Shown here: one piece after another, positions 18,129 through 27,647 of the stretch
Layout of the letters: every line of letters begins with the position of its first letter
Position numbering within the stretch: the first letter of the stretch is position 1
Assembly (NCBI GenBank): GCA_013214025.1
Contig: JABSRN010000012.1
Coordinates: 1-64,000, forward strand
From: Polyangiaceae bacterium
GTDB lineage: Bacteria > Myxococcota_A > Polyangia > Polyangiales > Polyangiaceae
DNA length: 64,000 nucleotides
Direction: 5' to 3'
Notes under the pieces: model-generated
Seen by the model: the letters and a program-made list of their open reading frames with translations, nothing else
The model's database searches: none
Told to the model about the DNA's origin: nothing
Position numbers and translations under genes: made by a program

Positions 18129-18560
18129 ATGTTCAAGATGACTACGCGTGCGGCGACGGGACTGCTGATCTCGGCGATATTCTGGCTTCCTGGATGCGCT
18201 GGAAATTCCAATGATATCCAGCAGCGCCTGGACAAAGTTCAGAGTGCCTTAACCAAACTCCAGAACGATTACGCCCGGATGGAGCAGCGCATAGCTGAAG
18301 GGGAGACCTCTCAGCTGGCCAAAGCTGTGGAACCTGTCGGAAAGCGGGGTCGTCAGCTGAAGGTGATTCGCCTTGAGCCCGAGCCGGATTCAGAGGCCGC
18401 GCAGTTGTCGAAGCCGCCGATTGTCGACGAGCAAGCGGTGAGGGCGGACGAGACAGACGACGAGCCACGTGTGATCATTCGTGGCAGAGGACAACGGGTC
18501 GTGAAGAGCCGTTCGAAGAGCGCCCGCGCCAAGACTGGCAAGAGGGGATCAACATCATGA
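18129..18560 (+). CDS. Coiled-coil lipoprotein
   Basis: This is a 143-residue protein of unknown function. It starts with a signal peptide ending in LPGC, a lipobox. A coiled-coil of about 40 residues follows (DIQQRLDKVQSALTKLQ and onward), similar in style to the N-terminal helix of YbgF/CpoB proteins. The rest is charged, first acidic then strongly basic at the C-terminus (Arg/Lys/Ser), which could bind peptidoglycan or another polyanion. Its stop overlaps the start of the LysM gene by four bases, so the two are surely co-transcribed and probably work together at the cell wall. Confidence 0.75.
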   Translation: MFKMTTRAATGLLISAIFWLPGCAGNSNDIQQRLDKVQSALTKLQNDYARMEQRIAEGETSQLAKAVEPVGKRGRQLKVIRLEPEPDSEAAQLSKPPIVDEQAVRADETDDEPRVIIRGRGQRVVKSRSKSARAKTGKRGSTS

Positions 18561-19984
18561 AAAGCTACCGCATCATGGCTCAGAAACACGGCATGCCATC
18601 GGCTGCCCTCATGGCGGGATTGCTGGCTGTGGGGTCCGCAGCTGCCGACGAAGGCACTCCTGTGAATTTCTCGACCACCACTGCCAGTGGTGAGACTGTG
18701 AACGTATCGGGCACCATCGCGCCGCCCACCACTACCACCACCACCAGCTCAAGCGGCCCGACGTTTCGGCCGGCGGCCGGCGCTGACCTCGACTCTCACC
18801 TGGACAACTCCTCAAAGTCGCTGACGAATATCGACGGCGATCACGGCTTCGATTTTAGTACTGGTGGCGGCGGCGGCGGCGTGAGCCGTGGCAAGTCGGG
18901 CAGCTCGGCGGTACTAGGGCAGCGTTCTGGTAAAGCTCAACCGGGAGCTGCCACCCATACGGTGAGCAAGGGCGATACTCTTTGGGGGATCAGCTCGTCG
19001 CAGTTCAATAGTCCGTGGCTGTGGCCCAAAGTGTGGAGCTACAATCCGCAGATCAAGAACCCGCATTGGATCTACCCGGGCGATCAAGTTCGACTTCGTG
19101 CCTACACTGGCATGCCTTCTGCTGATGAAGCGGTTGCGAGCGGTCTGCGCCAATCCATCGTTCTGGGACAAGGCGGAGCCGATGCAGGAGTTCTCCGTGG
19201 TCGCTCCCTTATCCCCAAGTCCACAGTGTTTCTTCGGAACCTGGGCTACATCGACGATCCCAATAAGGACGTCTGGGGAGAGCTCGTTGGCGCGCATCAG
19301 AACCGCTTGATGCTGCTCGAGGGGGACACCGCCTATCTGATCATGCGTCCCGGTGTCGGACTGCGATTGGGCCAGGTGCTCACGATATTCCGCGAAGGTC
19401 GTGAGCCGCGGGCTGTCCGCGGTGCGAGGAAGCCGCCCGGCAAATTGATCGCCTTCAAGGGCGCGGTGAAGATCAATCGCTGGGATCCCAAGACCCGAAT
19501 CGCGCGCGCCACCATCATCGAGTCGCTTGGCGAAATCGAGCGCGGAGCGAAAGTGGGCCCAGTCGGTCGCCGCTTCGATGTGGTGCCGCCCCGACGAAAC
19601 GAAACTGACCTTTGGGCTCGCGTTTTGGACAGCATGTATCCCCACGTCATCATGGGCAATCAGCAGGTTGTATTTATCGATCGAGGTCGAAATGACGGAT
19701 TGCGACCAGGCAACCGACTATTGATTGTGCGCCGCGGTGATACTTGGCGCCGCACGATATCGCACAAGACGAGGATGTCGCGAGAGCGGATCCGGATGTC
19801 TGCTGAGGGGCCGGTAGAGTCCGAAATGACGCCGCTGCACGGCGACGAAAAAGACTTCCCCGAGGAAACCGTTGGCGAGGTTCGCGTCATCAGAACGCAA
19901 AAATACAGCGCTTTTGCCCTCATCACGGAGTCCTCCGTCGAGGTGGAACCCGGCGACCGTCTCGTATCACGCAAAGGGTTCTAA
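18557..19984 (+). CDS. Secreted LysM-domain peptidoglycan-binding protein
   Basis: This 475-residue protein has an N-terminal signal sequence, a Thr/Ser/Gly-rich low-complexity linker (residues ~30-130), and then one LysM domain at about residues 133-185. The LysM has HTVSKGDTLWGI at its start and IYPGDQVRL at its end; the inserted SPWLWPKVWSYN segment is typical of envelope LysM proteins in deltaproteobacteria. The remaining 280 residues are beta-rich with no recognised catalytic motif. It overlaps the upstream lipoprotein gene (ATGA). It is most likely a periplasmic peptidoglycan-associated protein; enzymatic activity is not supported. Confidence 0.85.
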   Translation: MKSYRIMAQKHGMPSAALMAGLLAVGSAAADEGTPVNFSTTTASGETVNVSGTIAPPTTTTTTSSSGPTFRPAAGADLDSHLDNSSKSLTNIDGDHGFDFSTGGGGGGVSRGKSGSSAVLGQRSGKAQPGAATHTVSKGDTLWGISSSQFNSPWLWPKVWSYNPQIKNPHWIYPGDQVRLRAYTGMPSADEAVASGLRQSIVLGQGGADAGVLRGRSLIPKSTVFLRNLGYIDDPNKDVWGELVGAHQNRLMLLEGDTAYLIMRPGVGLRLGQVLTIFREGREPRAVRGARKPPGKLIAFKGAVKINRWDPKTRIARATIIESLGEIERGAKVGPVGRRFDVVPPRRNETDLWARVLDSMYPHVIMGNQQVVFIDRGRNDGLRPGNRLLIVRRGDTWRRTISHKTRMSRERIRMSAEGPVESEMTPLHGDEKDFPEETVGEVRVIRTQKYSAFALITESSVEVEPGDRLVSRKGF

Positions 19985-20206
19985 ACGGAACGTTCGAGTG
20001 GCCGTTTCGGGCGGAGTGAATGCATCCGGCACTCGGTTCTGAGCTTGCGTCGTTTCTGGGCGCGGGCGGCGCGTTGGCAGCCAGTCCAGGGTTACGCGGG
20101 AGCGACAAAAGCCGCAGGAGCTTCACTCCGAACTCGTGGAACTTGCGCCCGGGCTCTTGCCGGGGTTCGTTTTGGCACGGGCAAGGAATGGAGCTAAAAT
20201 CACCGC

Positions 20207-20650
20207 ATGTCGGATAAACGAGTCTTCTTCTCGCAGTCCGAACTCGACGTTTTGATCGGTTCGGATCAGGCGACTCTTGAGGGCACTCAGTTGTCCCTCA
20301 CGTCCGAATATTTGCGTTACGAGTTGGTGGAAGCCGTATTGGTTGACGCCGAGCAGACGGACACCGACGATCTCGCCAAATTGATGGGCATGACGGTGAC
20401 CCTGGAGGAGATTACGGCGCGGGGCGGGGAAGTGCTCGGGGACTCGATGATTTACGAAGACGCTGCCTACTCCGTTGTGTCGGGGTTCATCGGCGTGCCC
20501 GTTGAGCACGCATCCGCAGGGGCGCCTGCAGAGCCGGCTTCGCCCGATGTCGCCCCCCCGTCCGCCGAGGTACCGTTGGCCGATGTAGAACCAGAGTCTG
20601 AGGCCGTTCCGGTGAGCTTGGCCGATTTCCTAACCGACGGTTTGGATTGA
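20207..20650 (+). CDS. Conserved-looking hypothetical protein
   Basis: This is a 147-residue soluble protein that I do not recognise. The first ~100 residues look folded, with mixed helices and strands and no signal peptide; the last ~45 are Ala/Pro/Glu-rich and end in an acidic segment (SLADFLTDGLD) that could be a short docking helix. It lies 26 bases upstream of the hemX-like gene on the same strand and so probably shares a transcript with the haem genes. No function is visible. Confidence 0.65.
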   Translation: MSDKRVFFSQSELDVLIGSDQATLEGTQLSLTSEYLRYELVEAVLVDAEQTDTDDLAKLMGMTVTLEEITARGGEVLGDSMIYEDAAYSVVSGFIGVPVEHASAGAPAEPASPDVAPPSAEVPLADVEPESEAVPVSLADFLTDGLD

Positions 20651-20676
20651 ACGCCGTGCCGGGAGCGCCCTGAACA

Positions 20677-21489
20677 ATGGCGGCGATCGCCACCTTTGCG
20701 TTTTACTTCGGGATGGTTTGCTATTCCGTCGCGGCCACGCTGTATTTTGTCGATATCGCCCGCCGCGACACGACGCATCTCACGACCCGGTGGGGCGCGA
20801 TCGTTCTCGTGATGGGTGCGGTCCTGCACGCTACCCACGTAGTGACGGCCAGTCTGCTGAGCAACGTGTGCCCGGTGGAATCGCTTCATTTTTCGTTGAG
20901 CCTCTGTTCGCTGGGAATGGTCGCGGGCTACGTGCTGCTGCGCAAGCGTTTGAAAATTGACGCGGTGGGGGTGGCCGTGGCTCCTGCGGCACTCACGTTT
21001 TTGATCGGTGCCCAGTTCGTCAAGGCGGACTCACACAGCTCCGAAGTGTCCCGGAGGCTCTTGGCACTGCACGTCACTTCGAGCCTCACAGGCGTCGGGC
21101 TCTTCTTGTTGGCTGGTGTCGCGGGCGCTTTCTATCTGGTTCAGGAGTGGCGACTGAGGACAAAGAGGGTCGGTTTCCAACTACCGCCACTTCACAGTCT
21201 GGATCTGACGAGTCACCGGTTGCTGGTTGCGGGTTTTCCCTTGCTCACTTTCAGCGTGGCCAGTGGTGCCAGTTTCGCGTCCAAGTTGAACGCAATGGAT
21301 CCGCTGCAGTGGACCCGGGCGGCTCTTGCCTACGCCGCCTGGACGTTGGTCGCGGGGGTACTGGTGCTGCGGGTGATCGCTGGCTGGCGCGGTCGTCGTA
21401 GCGCTTTCGGAACCCTCGCGGGCGTGGGTTGCATCGTACTGGTTATCGGACTTTATGTGCTCCGAGCTAGCAGCGGGGCCCCCCTATGA
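20677..21489 (+). CDS. HemX/CcsA-like cytochrome c assembly membrane protein
   Basis: This 270-residue protein has eight predicted membrane helices. It resembles the CcsA/HemX (YpjD) family, often found directly upstream of hemA. Family-typical features are a conserved His in the middle helices (LLALHVTSSLTG), the AGVAGAFYLVQEW segment and the late HSLDLTSHRL loop. The classic WWD motif of true cytochrome c haem lyases is not obvious, which fits the HemX branch better. Relatives are proposed to affect HemA level or haem export. Its last four bases overlap hemA (ATGA), so translation is coupled. Confidence 0.8.
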   Translation: MAAIATFAFYFGMVCYSVAATLYFVDIARRDTTHLTTRWGAIVLVMGAVLHATHVVTASLLSNVCPVESLHFSLSLCSLGMVAGYVLLRKRLKIDAVGVAVAPAALTFLIGAQFVKADSHSSEVSRRLLALHVTSSLTGVGLFLLAGVAGAFYLVQEWRLRTKRVGFQLPPLHSLDLTSHRLLVAGFPLLTFSVASGASFASKLNAMDPLQWTRAALAYAAWTLVAGVLVLRVIAGWRGRRSAFGTLAGVGCIVLVIGLYVLRASSGAPL

Positions 21490-22832
21490 TCGTGCTCGTC
21501 GGGCTCTCTCACCGGACCGCGCCTATCCGGGTGCGGGAACAGCTCGCGGTCTCAGCTGCCAGCGTACCCGGTCAGTTGAAGGAGCTGCTGAGCGGTGGTG
21601 TTGTCAGCGAGGCCCTGATCGTATCGACCTGCAATCGCGTGGAGGCGGTAGTGGTGGCGCCGGATACGGTTCCCCCGGAGACCGCCATCGACGCGGCGGT
21701 GCGGTCCATGCTGGGCCCGCGCAACGAGCTCGCCTCTCATCTCTATCGACATCGCGCGCTCGACGCGGTCCGCCATTTGTTTCGAGTGACGGCGTCCCTG
21801 GACTCTCTGGTGGTCGGTGAGCCCCAGATATTGGGACAGGTCAAGAGCGCCTATGAACAAGCACGGTCGGCGGGCAGCGTGGGTCGTACGCTCAACCGCT
21901 TGATGCCGCGCGCGATTCGGGCGGCAAAACGGGTGCGTACGGAAACGGGATTGGGGGCGGGTCAGATCTCGGTCCCCAGTGTTGCGGTGGAATTAGCTCA
22001 GCAAATTTTCGGAGATCTATCCGGTCGGCGAGTGGCGCTGCTCGGCTCGGGAGAGATGGGGGAGCTGGCGGCCAAGCTGTTGGTCAACGCCGGCGCAGAG
22101 TTGATCGTGCTCGCCCGGAACGAAGAGAGTGGCGGGATGCTGGCAGAGCGTATGGGGGGGAGCTATCGCCCCCTCGACCAGATGAGCGCGACTTTGCGAG
22201 ATGTGGATGTCGTGGTGACAGCGACGAGCGCCAGCCAACCGGTGATATTGAAGAGTCATGTGAAGGCTGCGATTCATCGCCGCCGGCGAGGGCCGCTCTT
22301 CTTGATCGATCTGGCGGTCCCTCGGGACATCGACAGCTCCGTTGAATCCCTCCGTGAGGTGTTCTTGTACAACGTCGATGACCTATCGAAAATCGTCGCG
22401 GAGTCGAAGCACAGTCGCCAGAAAGAGGCCGTTCGAGCTGAGGAAATCCTTGGGGAAGAGCTGGAGGAGTACGAGCGTTCAGCCAGTGTTGCCCAGGTCA
22501 CGCCGACGGTGGTGGCGTTGCGCGATCGCATGAAACAGGTATTGGACTGGGAGCTTGAGCGCAGCCTGAAATCCAAGCTCAAACACCTGGGCCCGGTAGA
22601 GCGCGACGCCGTGGAGCAGATGCTGGAGGCAGCGGTCAAGCGCATGATGCATACTCCGTCAGCACGTCTGCGGGAGATCGCGGCAGATGATTCCGGGGAC
22701 GGCGAGATGCAAATGAACCTGGAAGTATTATCGGATCTATTCGATCTCGGCTCCGACGAACCGGTCAGTCACCGAGCTTCGCGGGCGCCGAGTGCCTCTC
22801 CGCCCAGTAAAAAAGACGACCCCCAGAAATAA
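21486..22832 (+). CDS. hemA: Glutamyl-tRNA reductase (HemA)
   Basis: HemA reduces glutamyl-tRNA to glutamate-1-semialdehyde, the first committed step of the C5 haem pathway. The 448-residue protein contains GLSHRTAPIRVRE at the start, the catalytic Cys49 in STCNRVEAV, SLVVGEPQILGQVK, the NADPH-binding GSGEMGELAAKLL, and the late dimerisation helix region. The C-terminal ~35 residues are variable. It overlaps the hemX-like gene and is followed by hemC two bases after its stop, forming a tight hemX-hemA-hemC operon. Function is firm. Confidence 0.97.
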   Translation: MIVLVGLSHRTAPIRVREQLAVSAASVPGQLKELLSGGVVSEALIVSTCNRVEAVVVAPDTVPPETAIDAAVRSMLGPRNELASHLYRHRALDAVRHLFRVTASLDSLVVGEPQILGQVKSAYEQARSAGSVGRTLNRLMPRAIRAAKRVRTETGLGAGQISVPSVAVELAQQIFGDLSGRRVALLGSGEMGELAAKLLVNAGAELIVLARNEESGGMLAERMGGSYRPLDQMSATLRDVDVVVTATSASQPVILKSHVKAAIHRRRRGPLFLIDLAVPRDIDSSVESLREVFLYNVDDLSKIVAESKHSRQKEAVRAEEILGEELEEYERSASVAQVTPTVVALRDRMKQVLDWELERSLKSKLKHLGPVERDAVEQMLEAAVKRMMHTPSARLREIAADDSGDGEMQMNLEVLSDLFDLGSDEPVSHRASRAPSASPPSKKDDPQK

Positions 22833-22834
22833 TC

Positions 22835-23728
22835 ATGAACATCAAGGTGGCTACACGGAAGAGCGCGCTCGCGCTCGCCCAAGCGCGCGCTTGGATGGCG
22901 GAACTCAGTCGAGTGACCGGCTGTACGACAGAAGAAGTGCACATCACGACCACCGGGGATGAAATCCAAGATCGTTCCCTCAGCGAAATCGGCGGCAAGG
23001 GGCTATTCGTCAAAGAAATCGAAGAAGCCATCTTGGACGGTCGTGCGGACATCGCGATCCATTCCCTCAAGGACGTCCCCGGCGAGTTGGCAGACGGTCT
23101 CATCATTGGCTGCATTCCCGTGCGCGAAGACCCCCGGGACGTGTTGGTCTCGCGGGCGGGCGTAGCCTTCGCGGATCTGCCCCAGGGCGCGATGGTGGGA
23201 ACGTCTTCCCTGCGTCGCTCGGTCCAGCTCGGTGCGGAACGGCCCGATCTCAAAATATCACCCCTGCGCGGCAACGTAGATACCCGGCTTCGCAAGTGCG
23301 AGGACGGGGAGGTGGACGCGATCATCTTGGCCTACGCAGGAATGCGGAGACTGGGCTTGGAGGCTCGCGTAACAGAAGTGCTCTCCCCGGAGCGCTGTCT
23401 TCCCGCAGTGGGACAGGGGGCCTTGGGCATTGAGCGTCGTCAACACGATGCGGACGTGGAAGCCCAGCTCGACCGGATGCACGATGTCGCGACCGGGCGC
23501 AGAGTTGCCGCCGAACGCGGGGTCATGCTCGCGGCTGAGGGCAGTTGCCAATTGCCCATTGCGGCCTTTGCGGAACAACTCGGCGACGAACTTCGCCTCC
23601 GGGGATTCCTCGCGGAGGCTGACGGTACTCGCCCACGTCATCAAGAAATCACCGAGCCTTACCCCTCCACGGACGAAGCCGCCCGTGAGATGGGCTTGCG
23701 GCTGGGCAAATCGCTCAAAGCTTCGTAG
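22835..23728 (+). CDS. hemC: Porphobilinogen deaminase (HemC)
   Basis: HemC joins four porphobilinogens into hydroxymethylbilane in the cytoplasm. The 297-residue protein has ATRKSALALAQA, the catalytic Asp region AIHSLKDVPG, the substrate-binding GTSSLRR, RGNVDTRLRK, and GSCQLPIAAF with Cys238, which carries the dipyrromethane cofactor. Length fits the family (~300-315). It starts two bases after hemA. The next gene begins 144 bases later, so it may be the last gene of the haem operon. Confidence 0.97.
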   Translation: MNIKVATRKSALALAQARAWMAELSRVTGCTTEEVHITTTGDEIQDRSLSEIGGKGLFVKEIEEAILDGRADIAIHSLKDVPGELADGLIIGCIPVREDPRDVLVSRAGVAFADLPQGAMVGTSSLRRSVQLGAERPDLKISPLRGNVDTRLRKCEDGEVDAIILAYAGMRRLGLEARVTEVLSPERCLPAVGQGALGIERRQHDADVEAQLDRMHDVATGRRVAAERGVMLAAEGSCQLPIAAFAEQLGDELRLRGFLAEADGTRPRHQEITEPYPSTDEAAREMGLRLGKSLKAS

Positions 23729-23872
23729 TCCGCTCGGAATCTTTCACCCGCCGTGCGGGGCGGCTCGGGCGCAAGTAACGGATATCTATGCGCAAAGCGT
23801 CCGTTCGTAGAGTGCAGCAGGTGCTTTAGTTCTGGGGGCGAAAGCCAGAAAGAATGGTGTAAAGTCGCCGGC

Positions 23873-24523
23873 ATGTCGGGGAATAAGTACGCGCGCTTTG
23901 GCCAACGGTTCGGAGCAAGACTATCACTCAGCACAGCGTTGTCCTTCAACGCCGCATTGTCGTTGGCTGCGGTCACATCGATGGTTGCTCTGCCCGCTTG
24001 TTCGGGTGGTTCGGGCGGCAGCAAACACGCCAAGGTCAAGGCGGGCGACATGCCCACCGAAGGCAACTGGACGGGCGTGTATTACAGCCCTTCCTTCGGC
24101 TACCTACACCTCACCGCAGAAGCCGGATCGGCCAGCGGCAAGTGGCGAACCGCGAGCGGTGACAAATGGGGCGAGATGCACGGCAAGCTCGTCGGCAACC
24201 TGATGCGCTTCGAATGGGTGGAGCACACCATCGGCATGGTGGGTCCGACCGCTGACAGCCACGGCAAAGGTTACTTCGTCTACTCGGTCCCGCCGGGTGA
24301 GAACGTCGATCACGAGCTTCACGGGGAGTGGGGCATGGACACCGACGAGGCCGGACATAACTGGGACGCGGTCAAACAGCGTCTCATGAAGCCGGATCCC
24401 GATAGCGTCATGCCGGACGAAACGCAGAATGTGCACAGCAACGGCGGCTGGGACGAATCCGAGTCGGCACCGTCGGGTAGCTCCAGCAGTTCTGACAGCG
24501 AAGAAGAGAGCGAAGACTGGTGA
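23873..24523 (+). CDS. Putative lipoprotein with acidic Ser-rich tail
   Basis: This is a protein of about 216 residues with no recognised family. A long hydrophobic N-terminal region ends in LPAC, a lipobox; the second Met before it (VTSMVALPAC) could also be the start. The mature part has a Trp/Gly-rich segment (EGNWTGVYYSPSFGYLHL onward) that looks like a small beta-barrel of lipocalin-like or DUF style. It ends in a Ser/Glu/Asp-rich tail. The stop overlaps the GTG start of gcvPB by three bases, so the two are translationally coupled, an odd pairing for a lipoprotein and a cytoplasmic enzyme. Confidence 0.7.
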   Translation: MSGNKYARFGQRFGARLSLSTALSFNAALSLAAVTSMVALPACSGGSGGSKHAKVKAGDMPTEGNWTGVYYSPSFGYLHLTAEAGSASGKWRTASGDKWGEMHGKLVGNLMRFEWVEHTIGMVGPTADSHGKGYFVYSVPPGENVDHELHGEWGMDTDEAGHNWDAVKQRLMKPDPDSVMPDETQNVHSNGGWDESESAPSGSSSSSDSEEESEDW

Positions 24524-26010
24524 GCACAGAAGTCGCTCGGGGGATACAATTTAACGAACCGTGCATCTTCGAGCTGGGTGCCCCCGGACGCTTCGGTGCA
24601 TCCCTGGGGGAGCTTGACGTTCCTGCGGTGGACGTGCGCAGCGAACTCGGAGATTTATTCCGGTCGGACATGGCGGAGCTGCCTGAGGTGAGCGAGCCGG
24701 AGGCATTCCGACATTTTGTGCGGCTGAGTCAGTGGAACTACTGCATCGATACGCAGTTTTACCCCCTGGGCTCGTGCACGATGAAATACAACCCCAAGGT
24801 CAACGAGTGGGCTGCCCGGGTTGAAGATTTTTCGGGTCTGCACCCTGCCAGTCCGGACCATCTGGCCCAGGGCACCCTCGCTCTCATGCATCGACTCCAA
24901 GGCATGTTGGCGGCCATCGTTGGCATGGACGAAGTGAGCTTGCAGCCCGCAGCGGGCGCCCAAGGCGAGCTGACCGGACTGATGATGGTGCGGGCCTATC
25001 ATCAGAGTCAGGGTCGCGCTCCCAAAAAGGTCCTGATCCCCGACAGTGCCCACGGCACAAACCCGGCGAGTTGTGCGTTGAACGGCTTGGAGATTGTCCC
25101 CTTTGAGACGGTGGGCGGTCTGGTTCCCCCCGAAGTGTTGGTTCGCGTGTTGGAAGAACACGGCGACGATCTCGCCGCGCTCATGATGACCAACCCCAAT
25201 ACCTTGGGGATTTACGAAACGGCCATGCCCGAGCTGTCTCGTCTTGTGCACGAGAAGGGTGGCTTGGTTTACATGGACGGCGCGAACATGAATGCGGTGC
25301 TCGGTCGTGCGCGGCCCGGCGACGCAGGCGTCGATGTCATGCAGTACAATCTGCACAAGACCTTCACGACACCTCACGGTGGCGGCGGCCCCGGTTCAGG
25401 GCCGGTCGCATTCAAGAAACATCTGGCGGCGTTTCAACCGGGCCCTGTAGTGGTAACCGACGGAGATGGCTTTCGTTTGGATCGGGACCGCCCAGACAGC
25501 GTGGGCCGAGTGCATTCTTTTTTCGGTAACTTTGGCATGATGCTGCGCGCCTACACCTATATTCGGGAGCTAGGCGCTATCGGTCTTAGGGGTGTGACCG
25601 ACAAGGCCGTGCTCAACGCGAATTACCTAGGTGCGTGTTTGCGGGATGAATTTCCGGAAGCCCACGATAAGCCGCCGCTGCACGAAGTCATCTTCTCCGA
25701 CCGTGAGATCGAGACCGAGACCGGGGTCAAAACGCTGGATATCGCGAAACGACTGATCGACTACGGCTTTCATCCCCCGACCGTGTATTTTCCCTTAGTG
25801 GTGCGCGGCGCGATGATGATCGAGCCGACGGAGACCGAGAGCAAGCAGACGCTGGATCGATTCGCTGAATCGATGATTGCGATCAAACGCGAGGCAGAAA
25901 CTGAGCCGGAGATGGTCAAAACCGCTCCCCACCTCACGCGTATCCGTCGCTTGGACGAGGCTTCCGCGGCGCGCAAGCCCCGCTTGCGCTGGCGTTCAGA
26001 ATCCAGCTGA
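24520..26010 (+). CDS. gcvPB: Glycine dehydrogenase (decarboxylating) subunit 2 (GcvPB)
   Basis: GcvPB is the PLP-binding subunit of the two-subunit P-protein of the glycine cleavage system. The 496-residue protein shows YPLGSCTMKYNPK near residue 80, DSAHGTNPASC, MTNPNTLGI, and the PLP-lysine block NLHKTFTTPHGGGGPG near residue 285. Its start is a GTG overlapping the upstream lipoprotein gene's stop. The partner genes gcvPA, gcvT and gcvH are not in the window. The C-terminus (about 30 residues) is Arg-rich and not conserved. Function is firm. Confidence 0.96.
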   Translation: MSTEVARGIQFNEPCIFELGAPGRFGASLGELDVPAVDVRSELGDLFRSDMAELPEVSEPEAFRHFVRLSQWNYCIDTQFYPLGSCTMKYNPKVNEWAARVEDFSGLHPASPDHLAQGTLALMHRLQGMLAAIVGMDEVSLQPAAGAQGELTGLMMVRAYHQSQGRAPKKVLIPDSAHGTNPASCALNGLEIVPFETVGGLVPPEVLVRVLEEHGDDLAALMMTNPNTLGIYETAMPELSRLVHEKGGLVYMDGANMNAVLGRARPGDAGVDVMQYNLHKTFTTPHGGGGPGSGPVAFKKHLAAFQPGPVVVTDGDGFRLDRDRPDSVGRVHSFFGNFGMMLRAYTYIRELGAIGLRGVTDKAVLNANYLGACLRDEFPEAHDKPPLHEVIFSDREIETETGVKTLDIAKRLIDYGFHPPTVYFPLVVRGAMMIEPTETESKQTLDRFAESMIAIKREAETEPEMVKTAPHLTRIRRLDEASAARKPRLRWRSESS

Positions 26011-26058
26011 CGCTTCGATCGCTGTCGACTGCCCGGGTGACCTAGCGAAAAGCGCTGT

Positions 26059-27546
26059 TCATCGCCCCCACATGTCATCGGGTGCAGCGGGGGAAGGCGG
26101 AGCCGGCGCCACTGGCGCGGTTCGCCGGGGCGTAGCGGGTTTGGGTTTCACCCGGCGAGGTGTCTTCGCTCGGACGGGCTCTGGCTGCACGACTTCGGCT
26201 GGCGGCAGCTCGGCGATTTGGATGGGGGAAGGTGCGGGCGGGGCGACGGCCGTTGGCGGGTCGGCTCGAGGGACCGCTGGAGCGGCTGCTGGTGCGCGGC
26301 TGGAACTGAGGGTGCTCGGCCCGGTGTTGGCGGCGGGGATGTTGGTGTCGCGGGTGAGCAAATAGCCGCCTAGGGACAGCAAGATGGCGGCGACGACGGC
26401 CGTGAGCAGTGGCTTTCGATTCGGCGGGGGGTCGACGAGCAGACCGCCGCTGGTCACACTGAGGCTGACTTCGGTGTTGCCCTCCTCGACGCCTTCGGGA
26501 CCCGGCGCCGGGTGCGAGGGGCGCGACGGCTCGGTGATGTCGGTGGTGTCGCCACTCGAGGTGCCCGACATGGTTTCGGGCATCAGCAAGTGTGGATTGC
26601 TCTTGGAGTAGTCGGGGACTTCAGGGGGGGAGTACCAGCCCGACGGATACTCTGGCGCGTCCTCGCCGAGAACTTTAGCGAGGGCAATGATGGCCCCCGT
26701 CGCCGATGAGAACCGCTGGGTCGGGTCCATCGCCGTGGCGTGAAAAAACCACTCGTCGAAACCCGCCGGCAGGGTTACCCTTCGGCGCCCTGCCCGTTCG
26801 ACGGGAGATTCGCTAGGCCCGTGCACAGCAATGCTAGCGAAGGCAAAGGGGTTCTCGCAGCGTTGATGCTCGGTCAGCCAATAGTGCGCGCCGACCAACA
26901 GCGTGTAAGCCAGCATGCCGAGCGAATAGATGTCACTGGCTGGAGATACGCGCCCGTCGGGCGTGAACTGCTCAGGCGCCATATAAATGGGCGTACCGAT
27001 CGTTTGGGTAGCGCCTTCGGACGTCGCTTCTAGAGGGAGCACCTTGGCCACGCCGAAATCGAGAACCTTCACCAGCGGGCTGCCATCGTCGCGAAATGTG
27101 AGGAACAGATTGCTGGCCTTCAAATCCCGATGAACAATGTTAGCTTCATGGGTTTTGTCCAGAGCGAGGGAAGCTTGCCAGAGGAAGGTCACGACGGACT
27201 CGAAGGGCAATGCCCCTAGTCGGGCGATCCGTTTTCCGAGATCTTCGCCGGTGAGCAGTTCCATCACCAAGAACGGCGCGTTGGTTTCCGTATCGACGCC
27301 GGCATCTAGAACGTCGACAATATGTTGGCTGCCGATTTGAGCGGCCACTTGGGATTCCTGGAGGAAGCGTTTGCGCAGCTCGTCCCGTCCCACGGTGTGG
27401 CCGAGCATGACTTTTACGGCGCATCGACGGCCGGTGACCGTGTGGATGGCCTCGTAGACCGCGCCCATGCCGCCGGACGCAATGCACCGTACGATCTCGT
27501 ATCGGTCGGCGAATTGTTCACCGGTCTGAAAAGGGAGCTGGTTCAC
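26059..27546 (-). CDS. Membrane-anchored Ser/Thr protein kinase
   Basis: This 495-residue Hanks-type kinase has its catalytic domain at about residues 15-280: IASGGMGAVYEA P-loop, AVKVM lysine, VHRDLKASN catalytic loop (HRD intact), DFGVAKV, and YMAPEQF. A Ser/Pro/Thr-rich linker leads to one membrane helix near residue 380 (LTAVVAAILLSLGGYLL). After it comes a Pro/Ala/Arg-rich stretch of ~110 residues that would lie outside the inner membrane. It is immediately downstream of the TPR/PEGA-like gene (101 bp gap, same strand), so the two may be co-expressed. All catalytic residues look present. The substrate is unknown. Confidence 0.9.
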   Translation of the reverse strand: MNQLPFQTGEQFADRYEIVRCIASGGMGAVYEAIHTVTGRRCAVKVMLGHTVGRDELRKRFLQESQVAAQIGSQHIVDVLDAGVDTETNAPFLVMELLTGEDLGKRIARLGALPFESVVTFLWQASLALDKTHEANIVHRDLKASNLFLTFRDDGSPLVKVLDFGVAKVLPLEATSEGATQTIGTPIYMAPEQFTPDGRVSPASDIYSLGMLAYTLLVGAHYWLTEHQRCENPFAFASIAVHGPSESPVERAGRRRVTLPAGFDEWFFHATAMDPTQRFSSATGAIIALAKVLGEDAPEYPSGWYSPPEVPDYSKSNPHLLMPETMSGTSSGDTTDITEPSRPSHPAPGPEGVEEGNTEVSLSVTSGGLLVDPPPNRKPLLTAVVAAILLSLGGYLLTRDTNIPAANTGPSTLSSSRAPAAAPAVPRADPPTAVAPPAPSPIQIAELPPAEVVQPEPVRAKTPRRVKPKPATPRRTAPVAPAPPSPAAPDDMWGR

Positions 27547-27647
27547 GGCTACGAGATTTTACCCGAGATCTCGCTAGCCGTCCTTCCGCCGCGTGTCGAG
27601 GGGGGGATGTACCTACCCCGGTGTCTACAAGCTGCTACTCGGCCGGA

